Of a DNA stretch of 64,000 nucleotides, positions 16,401 through 25,120 are shown in pieces. Position 1 is the first letter of the stretch, and the number at the start of each line of letters is the position of its first letter. The stretch covers positions 62,001 through 126,000 of the forward strand of contig SZPC01000004.1 in assembly GCA_030263475.1 (NCBI GenBank), read 5' to 3'. The position numbers and the translations under genes are program-made. The DNA is from OLB4 sp002050165 (GTDB lineage Bacteria; Bacteroidota; Ignavibacteria; Tepidaquicellales; Tepidaquicellaceae). The notes beneath the pieces are model-generated. The model was not told where the DNA came from, did not search any database, and saw nothing but the letters and a program-made list of their open reading frames with translations.

Positions 16401-16538
16401 ATGACAAAATTAAAGAAATTTTCATTTAAATTAAAAAAGTTTTATTAAATCCTTTACCTGATTTGAACTAAGCAATATTTTTAAATCCAACAGTCAATTT
16501 TTAGAAACCCGATAAATCGTTCAATTGTAAATCAGTAT

Positions 16539-17150
16539 TCAGGGTTTAATACAAACATTTTTTGGTTCAGTGAAAAATCTGAGCGCCTCCCATCCGCCTT
16601 CCCGCCCAATTACGGAATTGTTCATCCCGCTAAACGGTGTTCTGAGTTCGTGAAGCAACCATGTATTTACCCGGACTATTCCTGAACGGAGTTCAGCTGC
16701 CAATCTATGCGCTCTTGAGAGGTTACTTGTCCAGATGATTGAGGCATGTACGTAGTCTGTATTGTTCACCATTTTCAGCACTTGCTCCTCATTTGCAAAC
16801 GGTATTAAAGAAACCACAGGACCAAAGATTTCATCCCGATTTGTGCGACAATCAAACGTGAGATTTTCAATCACGGTTGGTTCGAGGAACCATCCGTTTT
16901 TGCATCTACCTTCGGGCCGGACGGTATTTCCACCGGTTAAGATTTTCCCACCTTCACTTTGAGAAAGCTCAAAGTATGAGAGTATTTTTTTGTAATGTCC
17001 TTCCGATATAATTGCGCCGATATCCGTAACAGAATCAAGCGGATCTCCGACTTTAAGTTGTTTTATTTTTGAGAGAAAAGCTTCTCTGAATTTGTCATAT
17101 ATTGATTGTTCAATAAAAATTCCACCAATGTAATTTTTAATTGTTTTCAT
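16539..17150 (-). pseudogene. aldehyde dehydrogenase remnant with internal in-frame deletion
   Basis: The 203-codon frame begins like a full aldehyde dehydrogenase (MKTIKNYIGG) and jumps directly to IFIEQSIYDKF. In intact enzymes that segment lies just after the catalytic G-Q-x-C-x-x-x-S-R motif. About 270 residues are missing, including the NAD-binding domain, the catalytic Glu and the catalytic Cys. The remaining C-terminal half is well kept (EIFGPVVSLIPF; NTWLLHELRTPFSGM; IGREGGWEALRFFTE). It matches the 2-aminomuconate/2-hydroxymuconate-semialdehyde dehydrogenase subgroup, where N-x-W-L-x-x-E-L-x-x-P-F is characteristic. It cannot be an active dehydrogenase. It lies 138 bases upstream of the RidA-like pseudogene on the same strand. 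Confidence 0.85.
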
Positions 17151-17201
17151 TCCACCCTATGAAAATCAAAATATAGATACTAACAATTGAAAGTAATTTA
17201 A

Positions 17202-18248
17202 TTAGACATGGTTTTTGTTAATCCGTATCAAACGATATATATTGATTGAAAAAAACCACAGAATTAAAACACCGGTTATTTTTGCTGAATATTTCCGGTA
17301 CTCTTCTAATCCCTCAAAATCTGCATAAACCCTAAGCAACACTGAAGCAGCAATTGATAAAATCCAGAAATATCCTTCAGCGGTATTAAACACTCCTTCA
17401 TCTGTTATTTTGAAACGATTGTTTACTTCAATTAAAGTTATTATTGCCGTTAATATGTAGCCTATAAAAAATGAGTGAACAGAAGCATCATATTGAAATA
17501 CCATTATTGTACCGATGATATAAATTAACCCGGTTATCAGAAGAAATAAATGAGAGAGTATAATTCCAAGAATATAAACAGTTTTAAAAGGCGATTTGAT
17601 TTTCAGTACAATAAACGGAATTACAAAAGAACATGAAATCAATAAACAACCAAGAAAATATTCACCGTTCGCATGAAACGGTATAAATGCAGTCAGAATA
17701 AATAAAAGACAAAGTAAAAGGGAGACCATTTTCCGGTATCCGGTAAAATTTGTATCGGTTGTAAACGCAGATAATAATATCAGTATAAATGCGCCTGTCC
17801 AAAAAGGTATAGCAATGGGATAAAATCCGGTCATGAATAATTTAAAATTACCAACGATCATCATTAAAGTTGAGGAAAGTAAAATAATCTTTCTTACGTT
17901 ACTGAAAGAATTTGTTTCGGAAAATAAGAAGAGAAAAAACCATATGGCAATTAACGTTAATAACAGGAAAGCAAATTTGTTAAGGTTCAATAGCAGTGGT
18001 ACAACTGAAAGCATATTAAATATCGGGATCAGGTAATATTTTTTTTTCCGTGATTCGTATATGAAATAAAAAAATACGAGCGATAGGGTAAACGATAGAA
18101 CGAAGATTGCGCCGTGATTTGCCATTCCGTGAGTAAACGGTAAATTTAAACCTACTCTGATCCATCCTGTCCAGATAGCAATCAACAGTATTGAAACCAT
18201 GAAAACCGCAATTATATTTACGATAAGCTTATCTTTAAAAAACTTCAC
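17202..18248 (-). CDS. polytopic membrane protein, possibly NnrS-like
   Basis: This 348-residue protein is almost entirely hydrophobic with about ten predicted helices. Histidines sit at helix ends (MANHGAIFVLSF; PFHANGEYF; SHLFLLITG; DASVHSFFIGYILTAI). The pattern is reminiscent of NnrS or heme-copper-oxidase-like membrane proteins that accompany denitrification genes. The resemblance is weak and I would not assign a function. It lies downstream of nosY on the same strand, separated by about 190 bases, so it might be read from the nos transcript or have its own promoter. Confidence 0.55.
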   Translation of the reverse strand: MKFFKDKLIVNIIAVFMVSILLIAIWTGWIRVGLNLPFTHGMANHGAIFVLSFTLSLVFFYFIYESRKKKYYLIPIFNMLSVVPLLLNLNKFAFLLLTLIAIWFFLFLFSETNSFSNVRKIILLSSTLMMIVGNFKLFMTGFYPIAIPFWTGAFILILLSAFTTDTNFTGYRKMVSLLLCLLFILTAFIPFHANGEYFLGCLLISCSFVIPFIVLKIKSPFKTVYILGIILSHLFLLITGLIYIIGTIMVFQYDASVHSFFIGYILTAIITLIEVNNRFKITDEGVFNTAEGYFWILSIAASVLLRVYADFEGLEEYRKYSAKITGVLILWFFSINIYRLIRINKNHV

Positions 18249-18439
18249 GGTTAATAGAGGAAGGATAAGTTTGCAAAACGAAAACTATTAAAATCATCTT
18301 CGTTAAAAAAGCTAATAACTAAAAATAAATTTATTGTCAGGAGATTTATACCAATGCTTTTCGGGCAATACGGGTAAAAATAATTATCAGCGCGGAAATG
18401 ATTTTTATATCGGTTATTTTAAAAAAACGGTAATCTTTT

Positions 18440-19210
18440 TTAAAAACTCTTTCGTGCGTAAAGTCTGAGAGAAACGATAAAAGGAATAATTACCCAAACA
18501 CCCATTAAGACATAAGTTGAGATTATTGATAAAGTAGTGCCGAATAAATTTTTCATAAACGCACTTGTGAACCCCATCATTGCTGATGTATCAAGAAAGA
18601 GGAGAGTATTAATTCTATAGAGATCTATCGGGTTAAGGGAAATTAAAACTATCAGAATTTTTTCCAGATTGAAATCGCTGAAATAGAAAATTACCAATGC
18701 AAGTAATGAATCGTAAACGAACGCAAAGAATAGCCAAAGAAATATTGCAAACGCAATTCCTTTTACCTTATCATTAAAAATAACCGAACTAAGAACGGAT
18801 ACGGAAGAGAATATTAAAATTATTAAATAACCCGGTACAAGCACATGTACCATATAACCCGTTCCATTCATTATGATTGTAGGTATAACAATCCCAACGG
18901 AGTAATAAAGTGAAAGTACAATTATAAGTGACAGATAAATGGATACGACAACGCTGAACCGGCTGACAGGATTCGTTAAAATAAATTCCATAGACTCTTT
19001 AGAGCTGTAATAATAGATAGCGCTGATAAGAATGCTGAACAGAGGTAGTATCATAAGGTTCATATTGAGAATGCTGACAGCTGCTTTAGAAGAATCGGAG
19101 GAGAGGTCATTTATCAGATACGAAAAAATAAACAATATTAATCCATTGAGCCAGAGCGCTTTATTTCTCATCAGGTCTGATACGAGATATTTTGAAAGAT
19201 TATAAATCAT
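18440..19210 (-). CDS. nosY: NosY, ABC-2 type permease of the nos maturation system
   Basis: This 256-residue protein has about six membrane helices and an amphipathic N-terminus typical of ABC-2 permeases (LSKYLVSDLMRNKALWLNG). The loop FILTNPVSRFSVVVS corresponds to the conserved helix-loop that contacts the ATPase. With NosF and NosD it forms the membrane transporter needed to mature the copper-sulfide CuZ site of N2O reductase in the periplasm. The start overlaps the nosF stop by four bases. Position in the order nosD-nosF-nosY confirms the identity. Confidence 0.9.
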   Translation of the reverse strand: MIYNLSKYLVSDLMRNKALWLNGLILFIFSYLINDLSSDSSKAAVSILNMNLMILPLFSILISAIYYYSSKESMEFILTNPVSRFSVVVSIYLSLIIVLSLYYSVGIVIPTIIMNGTGYMVHVLVPGYLIILIFSSVSVLSSVIFNDKVKGIAFAIFLWLFFAFVYDSLLALVIFYFSDFNLEKILIVLISLNPIDLYRINTLLFLDTSAMMGFTSAFMKNLFGTTLSIISTYVLMGVWVIIPFIVSLRLYARKSF

Positions 19211-19908
19211 AATACTTCATTTCCTACAGCTTCATCAGATTTGAAATAATTGAAAAGTAATTCCATATTCATTTCGTTGAAAGGTTTATCAAAAGTGATT
19301 TTACCTTCTGAAAGGTAAATTATTCTGTCAGCGAGCTCACTTACTTCTTTAAGTGAGTGAGAAGTCAGAATAACCGTTTTCTTTTTTTGTCTCTCCTCCT
19401 GAATTTTCATAGAGAGCACGTGTGACGAAAGCGGATCGAGTCCGGCGCCGGGTTCGTCGAGGATGATTACTTTAGGAGAGTACATAAAAGCAATGGCAGC
19501 GCTTACGCGTTGTTTCATTCCACCGGAAAGTTCAGAAATCCTTTTATCGATGAATTGATTTATTCCGAAATATTCTGCCATAGTTTCATCCGGCGAATAA
19601 TCGTTTCGAAGTTCGTTGATGAGTTTCAAAACTTCCTTTACCTTTAATGCCGGCGGAAATGATGGTACCTGTGGCATATAACCAAGATTTTTTCTGTAAA
19701 GAAATTTTCCGGTTACAGCTACATTGTCGTATAGTACATCGCCTGATGTAGGTATAACTAGCCCAAGTATTGTTTTCAGCAAAGTTGACTTTCCAGACCC
19801 GTTCGGTCCCATAATGGCAGTAATTTCTCCCGGATAAAAATCAATACTTACATTATCAAGAGCTGATTGAATACCGTAAGATTTCGTTAGATTTTTTAAT
19901 GAAATCAT
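19207..19908 (-). CDS. nosF: NosF, ABC transporter ATPase
   Basis: This 233-residue ATPase has all ABC motifs: Walker A GPNGSGKSTL near residue 34, Q-loop YMPQVPSF, signature LSGGMKQR, Walker B VIILDEPGAGLDPLS, and H-loop LTSHSLKE. It powers the NosDFY complex that supports assembly of the catalytic copper site of NosZ. It overlaps nosD and nosY by four bases each, giving tight coupling and fixed stoichiometry. Confidence 0.94.
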   Translation of the reverse strand: MISLKNLTKSYGIQSALDNVSIDFYPGEITAIMGPNGSGKSTLLKTILGLVIPTSGDVLYDNVAVTGKFLYRKNLGYMPQVPSFPPALKVKEVLKLINELRNDYSPDETMAEYFGINQFIDKRISELSGGMKQRVSAAIAFMYSPKVIILDEPGAGLDPLSSHVLSMKIQEERQKKKTVILTSHSLKEVSELADRIIYLSEGKITFDKPFNEMNMELLFNYFKSDEAVGNEVL

Positions 19909-21167
19909 TTTATTATTACTTCCATAAAAGGGTAGTTATCAATGAAATCAACCGGAGAGACCGACGGAAATTTTGTTTCTGCAAAATCAAGCAGATTTAC
20001 TATGAAACTTTTCATAAGGAACGAAGCTTCGGGACTTCGTTCAACAAGATAACTAAAGAGTTTCACCGGATGGTGGGGAATATCACCGATCCCGTCACCG
20101 TTTAAATCGAATCCGTCATAACTGCTCCAATAATTTCCATCAATATTGTTAACTAACTTCCTTGAATTTGTTGAAACATCAAAGGTGTTTGATATGAAAT
20201 TGTTCTGCGTAATTTCATTGTCGTAACAACTTCCCAGAATTTTTATTGCCCACCCGTTGTGGAGTAATTCATTTTTTGTAATCAGGTTTCTATTTGAACT
20301 TTCCATGTAAATACCTGAAGTATTTCTATTAAAAATATTTCCGGTTACCGTACTTTCGTTTATATCCTTCAGAAGCAAGCCGTAGGAAGCAGGTCCCCAA
20401 TTATCACCGAAGTAATTATCTTTCACTAAAACTTTGTTAGTGTACATTACTGCCACCCCTGCGCCGTTTTTGGTTAATATATTCCGTATATAGGAATTGT
20501 TATTTGAAAACATGAAATGTAATCCGTACCGGAGGTTATGCATAGATCGGTTGAACTCATTTGAGGAATTAGTTACAAACTCCAGATAGATTCCGTCTCT
20601 GTAACCCTGAATAAAATTGTATGACGTAACTATACTATCGCATTTCCAGAAATGAATACCATTTCCGGAAGAAGATTCTGAAACCGGTTTTGAGATTAAC
20701 TTATTGCGTTTGATTTCGGAATTTGCAGTATTTGCAAAATAAATTCCAAATTGAGTGTCGAGTATAATATTATCAGTAATAGAAACGTATTTTGAGTTTG
20801 ATACCTTAATTGCGCAGATTTCTTCCGAGTAACTTAGCCCGGTATTCCTGATCACGAATCCTGAAATTGTAACCGAATCGCTTTCAACGAGAAAGCCGCT
20901 CCCGTTATTTTCGCAATCTAAAACGGGATAATCATTTCCGATTATAGTAACCGGGAAACTAATTTTAATTTTATTTTCCGAATACGTACCGGGAGGAACA
21001 ATCAATGTATCGTGCGGTTTTAACTGAGCAATTAGTTCAGCGATAGTTTTAGAATGAACAATATCGGGTACTGTCAATAGTAACATTAATGAACAAAAAA
21101 TGATAACGAACCTAATGTACTTTATTGTTGTGTGTTTTTTCCCGTTCAAATTTTTCAAGCAGTTCAT
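19905..21167 (-). CDS. nosD: NosD, periplasmic beta-helix maturation factor
   Basis: The protein has a signal sequence (hydrophobic core FVIIFCSLMLLLTVPDI, cleavage near VHS-K) and then a right-handed beta-helix of the NosD/CASH type. The helix shows many N-x-I/L-x-x-N rungs such as SGIYMESSNRNLITKNE and YGLHFMFSNNNSYIRN, and the conserved NYWSSYDGFDLNGDGIGD motif near residue 360. NosD works with NosF and NosY in CuZ assembly. I place the start at the ATG complementary to 21165-21167, which keeps a basic n-region. It overlaps the end of the NosL gene by 56 bases, and the longer frame to 21191 is less likely. Confidence 0.9.
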   Translation of the reverse strand: MNCLKNLNGKKHTTIKYIRFVIIFCSLMLLLTVPDIVHSKTIAELIAQLKPHDTLIVPPGTYSENKIKISFPVTIIGNDYPVLDCENNGSGFLVESDSVTISGFVIRNTGLSYSEEICAIKVSNSKYVSITDNIILDTQFGIYFANTANSEIKRNKLISKPVSESSSGNGIHFWKCDSIVTSYNFIQGYRDGIYLEFVTNSSNEFNRSMHNLRYGLHFMFSNNNSYIRNILTKNGAGVAVMYTNKVLVKDNYFGDNWGPASYGLLLKDINESTVTGNIFNRNTSGIYMESSNRNLITKNELLHNGWAIKILGSCYDNEITQNNFISNTFDVSTNSRKLVNNIDGNYWSSYDGFDLNGDGIGDIPHHPVKLFSYLVERSPEASFLMKSFIVNLLDFAETKFPSVSPVDFIDNYPFMEVIIK

Positions 21168-22128
21168 TCCAGTTAAAAATTTCACCGCCAAACTTTGTTT
21201 TATATTCTTCAGCAGTATTCAGGTTAGCAAACCCATTGAGAAATTCACCCATGGGGCTTTTCAGCTTCAGACTTATGAGATAGAAAGAACCTTCAGCAGG
21301 AATTAAAACTCCCGGATTAGTAATATCGGTAATATATTTTTTATACTCACCGTTGTTTTGCAGGTAATAGTTTACCATACATTCAATTGCATCAAAATTA
21401 AAATTTTTTCCCTTCGGTGTTACTAACTGTGCACCGTATTTGTTATCAGAAATTCTCATTATACAATGGTCGCAGACATCTGAACCATAATTAATCGGAA
21501 CCGGATTATCGCTGCATCCAATCAATAAAAACAAGGGAAGTACGGTAGTTAATTTTCGGGCAGCTGATAAGTTAAAAAATTTTTCATACGACAGGACAAA
21601 CAAAGCAATCAAACCACCAATACCAATAATGATACCACCCAGATCAGGATAAGAATGTGCCCGGAAATTCAGTAAATCTTTTGATCCGATTAAAGGAGGT
21701 TGATAAGTCATACCCGGAATTTTTATCGGTGCCGTCGGATCAAGGTTATGTCCGTAATTGTATTCCCAAATATAAAAATCCACTATACCCACAATTCCGG
21801 CAATAATAAGAAGCACTACCCAGATTACGAGCAGTGATTTTTTATTAATTATTGCTGTTAATAATCCGAATAAAATCAGAAACCCAAGTATAAATGGCAT
21901 AAAAGTTAATTCCGGTATAGATTCAGGTTCTATAAGGTCCATACCAATATAGTGATTCAATCCGTTAATTATTTCAATATCTCCACTCATTGAGCTGATA
22001 TTGATAAACATCTCGAGCCCCTCAGGATATTGAGGGGCCTCGAGTTCAATGCTCCATATAGGTAAAAAATATGCAGCGATCATTATTGTGGATGCAAGTG
22101 CAATCAGTATTCTGTTAATAGGTAGCAT
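21112..22128 (-). CDS. nosL: membrane domain fused to NosL copper chaperone
   Basis: This 338-residue protein has two parts. Residues 1-185 form a membrane domain with four or five helices. Residues 205-338 form a NosL domain with the copper motif CDHCIM (C219, C222, M224) and FDAIECMVNYY. Between them, ARKLTTVLPLFLLIGC (ending C205) looks exactly like a lipoprotein signal with lipobox, now internal. NosL delivers Cu(I) to NosZ and is normally a stand-alone lipoprotein of about 170 residues. Here it appears to be joined to a membrane protein that occupies the position of NosB-like proteins in clade II nos clusters. The identity of the membrane half is inferred from position. Confidence 0.85.
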   Translation of the reverse strand: MLPINRILIALASTIMIAAYFLPIWSIELEAPQYPEGLEMFINISSMSGDIEIINGLNHYIGMDLIEPESIPELTFMPFILGFLILFGLLTAIINKKSLLVIWVVLLIIAGIVGIVDFYIWEYNYGHNLDPTAPIKIPGMTYQPPLIGSKDLLNFRAHSYPDLGGIIIGIGGLIALFVLSYEKFFNLSAARKLTTVLPLFLLIGCSDNPVPINYGSDVCDHCIMRISDNKYGAQLVTPKGKNFNFDAIECMVNYYLQNNGEYKKYITDITNPGVLIPAEGSFYLISLKLKSPMGEFLNGFANLNTAEEYKTKFGGEIFNWNELLEKFEREKTHNNKVH

Positions 22129-22149
22129 ACCCTGAAAAGTTTAAAGAGT

Positions 22150-24129
22150 TTATGGATTACCTTTGTTATCACCTGTTCTGAAAAGGATCGGCGTACCCGA
22201 ACCGCGCGGCGATACTCTTGCATATCCGGTCATTTCCTGGTGCAGAGCCGAACAGAAATCAGTACAATAATACGGAACAATTCCTACACTGTTTGCGATC
22301 CATTTTAAAGTTCTCGTTTGCCCGGGCATAATTAAAAGTTCAGCATTGTTATTTCCCTTTATCGCGAAACCATGTGGTATGTCCCAATCCTGCTCAAGAT
22401 TAGTTACGTGAAAGTAAACCGTATCGCCAACCTGAATTCCCTCTATATTATCAGGTGTAAGGTGCGATCTTATGGAAGTCATATACACCCGCACAACATT
22501 ACTACTTTCTCTGACAACTTTAGCATCTTTCTCGTTTTTAATTGCATGGGGGTGATTATTTTCCCCGATTTTATATATCTTCAGAGAATTCTCCATGATT
22601 TTTTCAGTTGGCATCGCCTGTGCGTAGTGTGGTTCACCGATTGTCGGAAACTCACCCAATAAAACCATCTTATCACCGGAAATATCGTACAGTTGTGATG
22701 ACTGCACAAGTTCAGGCCCGGTTGGAAGAAATCTGTCTTTGGTTATTTTATTCATAGCGAGAACATATTTTCCCCACGGCTTTTTACTATCGCCACCGGG
22801 GATCAACAAGTGGCCGATTGAATAATAAACTGGTACACGGTCAAGTACTTCCTGTGTTGCTACCTTCCATTTAACTATTTCTGAGGAAACAAACATGGAA
22901 GTATAAGCATTACCATTATCGTCAAACTCAGTATGAAGAGGACCTAATCCGGGTTCCTTAACTTCTCCTGCGAGGACTGCGTCGTATTGAAGGACGGGAA
23001 TTCCATCGTAATCACCATCAAAAGATTTACCTTCAATTGCTTTTATCATTTTTGAAAATGAAAAGACCGGAATAACGGTTGCTAATTTACCGCCACCTAC
23101 GATGTATTCACCACTCGGATCAACATCGCAACCGTGCGGCGACTTTGGACATGGGATAAGATAAGCAAGCCCTTCTGAATCCTTTGCGGTGATTGTTTTT
23201 ACTTTTGTCAGGCGATTGGAAGTCGCTGTATGGGTTGTCTCATCGTATTCGTTGTTAAAGTATTCGGTTTCAATTTCATTGAACTTACCATCTCTGATTA
23301 ACTCTTCTGCTTTTTTCCAGTTAATTGCAAGAATGAAATCTTTGTCGTTTTGGCTGGCATTAATTTCAAGCAATGTATGAGCAAGTTCGGTATTATAACA
23401 TGAAAAGAAGAACCAGCCGTCTGATGGTCCTTTTCCTGCGTGGCTCAAATCAAAGTTGAATCCGGGAAGTATTATCTGAAATGCAATATCCATGTTGCCA
23501 TCTTCCTTATCAATGCTGATGAATGATACTGTTCCCTTAAAGTTATCTTTATATGTATCAATCGGAACGTCCTGATTCGGAATTGGTAAACTGAACCTTG
23601 TTCCTGCAACGATGTATTCACTATTTGGTGTTATGAAAGGAGATGAGTGGTTTCCTGCACTGTTCGGGAGTTCAATGATTTCGGCAGTTTCAAAAGTTCT
23701 CAAATCAATCCGAGCGACTCTTGGGGTGTTGTTTCCGTTTATGAAAATCCAGCGACCATCAGGTACGCCGTCAGTTTGAGACAACTCACTGTGGTGTGAA
23801 TCATCCCAGGGAACAAACCCGTGCGAGGTCATGAGCATTGGTTTAGTTTCCTCGGAGAAACCGTATCCGTTTTCGGGATGGACTGAAAATACCGGGATAA
23901 TTCTGAACAATCTTCCGGAAGGAAGCCCGTAAACGGACATTTGCCCACTGAACCCACCGGAGACAAACGCATAAAATTCATCGTGCTCACCCGGTGCAAC
24001 GTAAACCTTTTCGGCTGCGTTATCGCTTAAGTTTGGTGAACCTTCCTGTTTCCTTCCACACGATGTAAAAACAATTGTAGTTGAAAGTACAAACGCTAAA
24101 AGTAAGAAAAATGAATTTTGTGTTTTCAT
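22150..24129 (-). CDS. nosZ: nitrous oxide reductase NosZ, clade II (Sec/lipoprotein type)
   Basis: This 659-residue enzyme reduces N2O to N2. The leader has no twin arginine and ends in a lipobox (VFTSC, C24), so export is by Sec and lipid anchoring is likely; this is the clade II type. CuZ ligands are visible as WDDSHHSEL, GNHSSPF, CPKSPHGCDVDP, GPLHTEF, YSIGHLLIPGG and GEPHYAQA. The CuA domain at the C-terminus has DIPHGFAIKGN and CTDFCSALHQEM (about residues 622-633). All expected copper ligands appear present, so the enzyme should be functional. It follows the cytochrome c gene by 14 bases. Confidence 0.96.
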   Translation of the reverse strand: MKTQNSFFLLLAFVLSTTIVFTSCGRKQEGSPNLSDNAAEKVYVAPGEHDEFYAFVSGGFSGQMSVYGLPSGRLFRIIPVFSVHPENGYGFSEETKPMLMTSHGFVPWDDSHHSELSQTDGVPDGRWIFINGNNTPRVARIDLRTFETAEIIELPNSAGNHSSPFITPNSEYIVAGTRFSLPIPNQDVPIDTYKDNFKGTVSFISIDKEDGNMDIAFQIILPGFNFDLSHAGKGPSDGWFFFSCYNTELAHTLLEINASQNDKDFILAINWKKAEELIRDGKFNEIETEYFNNEYDETTHTATSNRLTKVKTITAKDSEGLAYLIPCPKSPHGCDVDPSGEYIVGGGKLATVIPVFSFSKMIKAIEGKSFDGDYDGIPVLQYDAVLAGEVKEPGLGPLHTEFDDNGNAYTSMFVSSEIVKWKVATQEVLDRVPVYYSIGHLLIPGGDSKKPWGKYVLAMNKITKDRFLPTGPELVQSSQLYDISGDKMVLLGEFPTIGEPHYAQAMPTEKIMENSLKIYKIGENNHPHAIKNEKDAKVVRESSNVVRVYMTSIRSHLTPDNIEGIQVGDTVYFHVTNLEQDWDIPHGFAIKGNNNAELLIMPGQTRTLKWIANSVGIVPYYCTDFCSALHQEMTGYARVSPRGSGTPILFRTGDNKGNP

Positions 24130-24143
24130 GGTTTTGTTTTTTA

Positions 24144-24587
24144 TTATTGATCTTTAGAACGGAAGTATTCTAAAATTGCCCTTGCATCATCTTCCGTTAC
24201 ATCCTGGAAGGTCATTTGCAATAAATATTCCTGATAAAGCCTTTTGGCTTCAGGGTCTTTTTGTGTCATTTCTACCGGGTTCAGCATCATGTTCATTATC
24301 CATTCAGGTTTTCTTTTCTTTGTTACACCTGATAACGGAGGTCCGGTAAATTTCTCATCGAATTTGTGGCAAGCAGTACATTTTGCCTCAAATATTTCTT
24401 TTCCCTTATTTACTAAGTTCTGATCAATGGTTGCCGGAATTTCAATCTTTTTAATTGGTCCAATTCCTGTATCAGATGCAACCTCTTCACTACACCCTGA
24501 ATATATGAAGGATGTAATCGCAATAATTACTCCCAGAGCTAAGTTGATTGAAAGGATTTTAATAGCTCTTTTTTTTGTGTTTTCCAT
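24144..24587 (-). CDS. lipoprotein cytochrome c of the nos cluster
   Basis: This 147-residue monoheme c-type cytochrome has an N-terminal hydrophobic leader ending in the lipobox FIYSGC, and a heme site CTACHKF near residue 72. Methionines in MNMMLNPVEM and LLQMTFQDV are candidate distal ligands. Being first in the nos operon and probably anchored like NosZ, it is the likely electron donor from the quinol/cytochrome chain to CuA. The equivalent position in other clade II clusters is taken by nosC-type cytochromes, but I do not assign the symbol. Confidence 0.9.
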   Translation of the reverse strand: MENTKKRAIKILSINLALGVIIAITSFIYSGCSEEVASDTGIGPIKKIEIPATIDQNLVNKGKEIFEAKCTACHKFDEKFTGPPLSGVTKKRKPEWIMNMMLNPVEMTQKDPEAKRLYQEYLLQMTFQDVTEDDARAILEYFRSKDQ

Positions 24588-25120
24588 AGTTATTTTTTTA
24601 ATTGTCTTAATAAATAATTAAATTTTAGAAAAGGTAAATTTATTTCATACTTCACCCTTTCCTAAATTAAACAATTTAGTGTAAATTCAGTTTTAAAAAT
24701 CTATTACAAATTACTTAAATTAAAGTATAAATTGTATGATTTGCGTCAGTAAAAACCATTTTCGTTTTAATAAAGTTCGTTTGTTTTTTGTAAATAAATA
24801 ATGATAATATAAGTGATAATAAAAACTACTATTATGTAGGACTTAATTTATTGTTTTTGGTTGTTAAGAATCAGTACTTTCATTTGAGGGGGAAAAAAGT
24901 GGAAGGTAATCAATGGATGGAAAAGCTACATAAAAAGTTTATTACAGAAATTTTTTAAATAAAAGTCCTTTTGGGATTATAAAACTACTTGTCGTACTAG
25001 AGTGTATGAAATCTTTAGCTGAAGCCAGAGCATAGCCGATGTTTGTAAATATTGCAGTATATATGTGAATGAATCTGTTTATGGAAATTGAATTTCAGAA
25101 AGGTGATTAATCTGTTTAAC
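24588..25120. other. intergenic region between the catabolic operon and the nos operon
   Basis: These 533 bases are very AT-rich and contain no credible reading frame. They separate the end of the aminotransferase gene from the cytochrome c gene, both on the minus strand. They must hold the nos promoter and probably the end of the 21-kb catabolic transcript, but I found no convincing terminator hairpin. The only site I can support is the dyad at 24737-24748. Confidence 0.6.
24737..24748. promoter_or_regulatory. candidate Crp/Fnr-family operator upstream of nos operon
   Basis: TGATTTGCGTCA has TGA-N6-TCA half-sites, the core of Crp/Fnr-family operators. It lies 150 bases before the cytochrome c start. 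Similar dyads occur at 46232 and 50418. A single short match would be weak evidence. The repetition in front of functionally related transcription units is what makes it worth noting. Confidence 0.45.

Noticed and set aside
18249..18439. terminator after nosY
   Set aside because: CGGTTA and CGGTAA near 18411-18433 look alike but are not complementary, so no stable hairpin forms.
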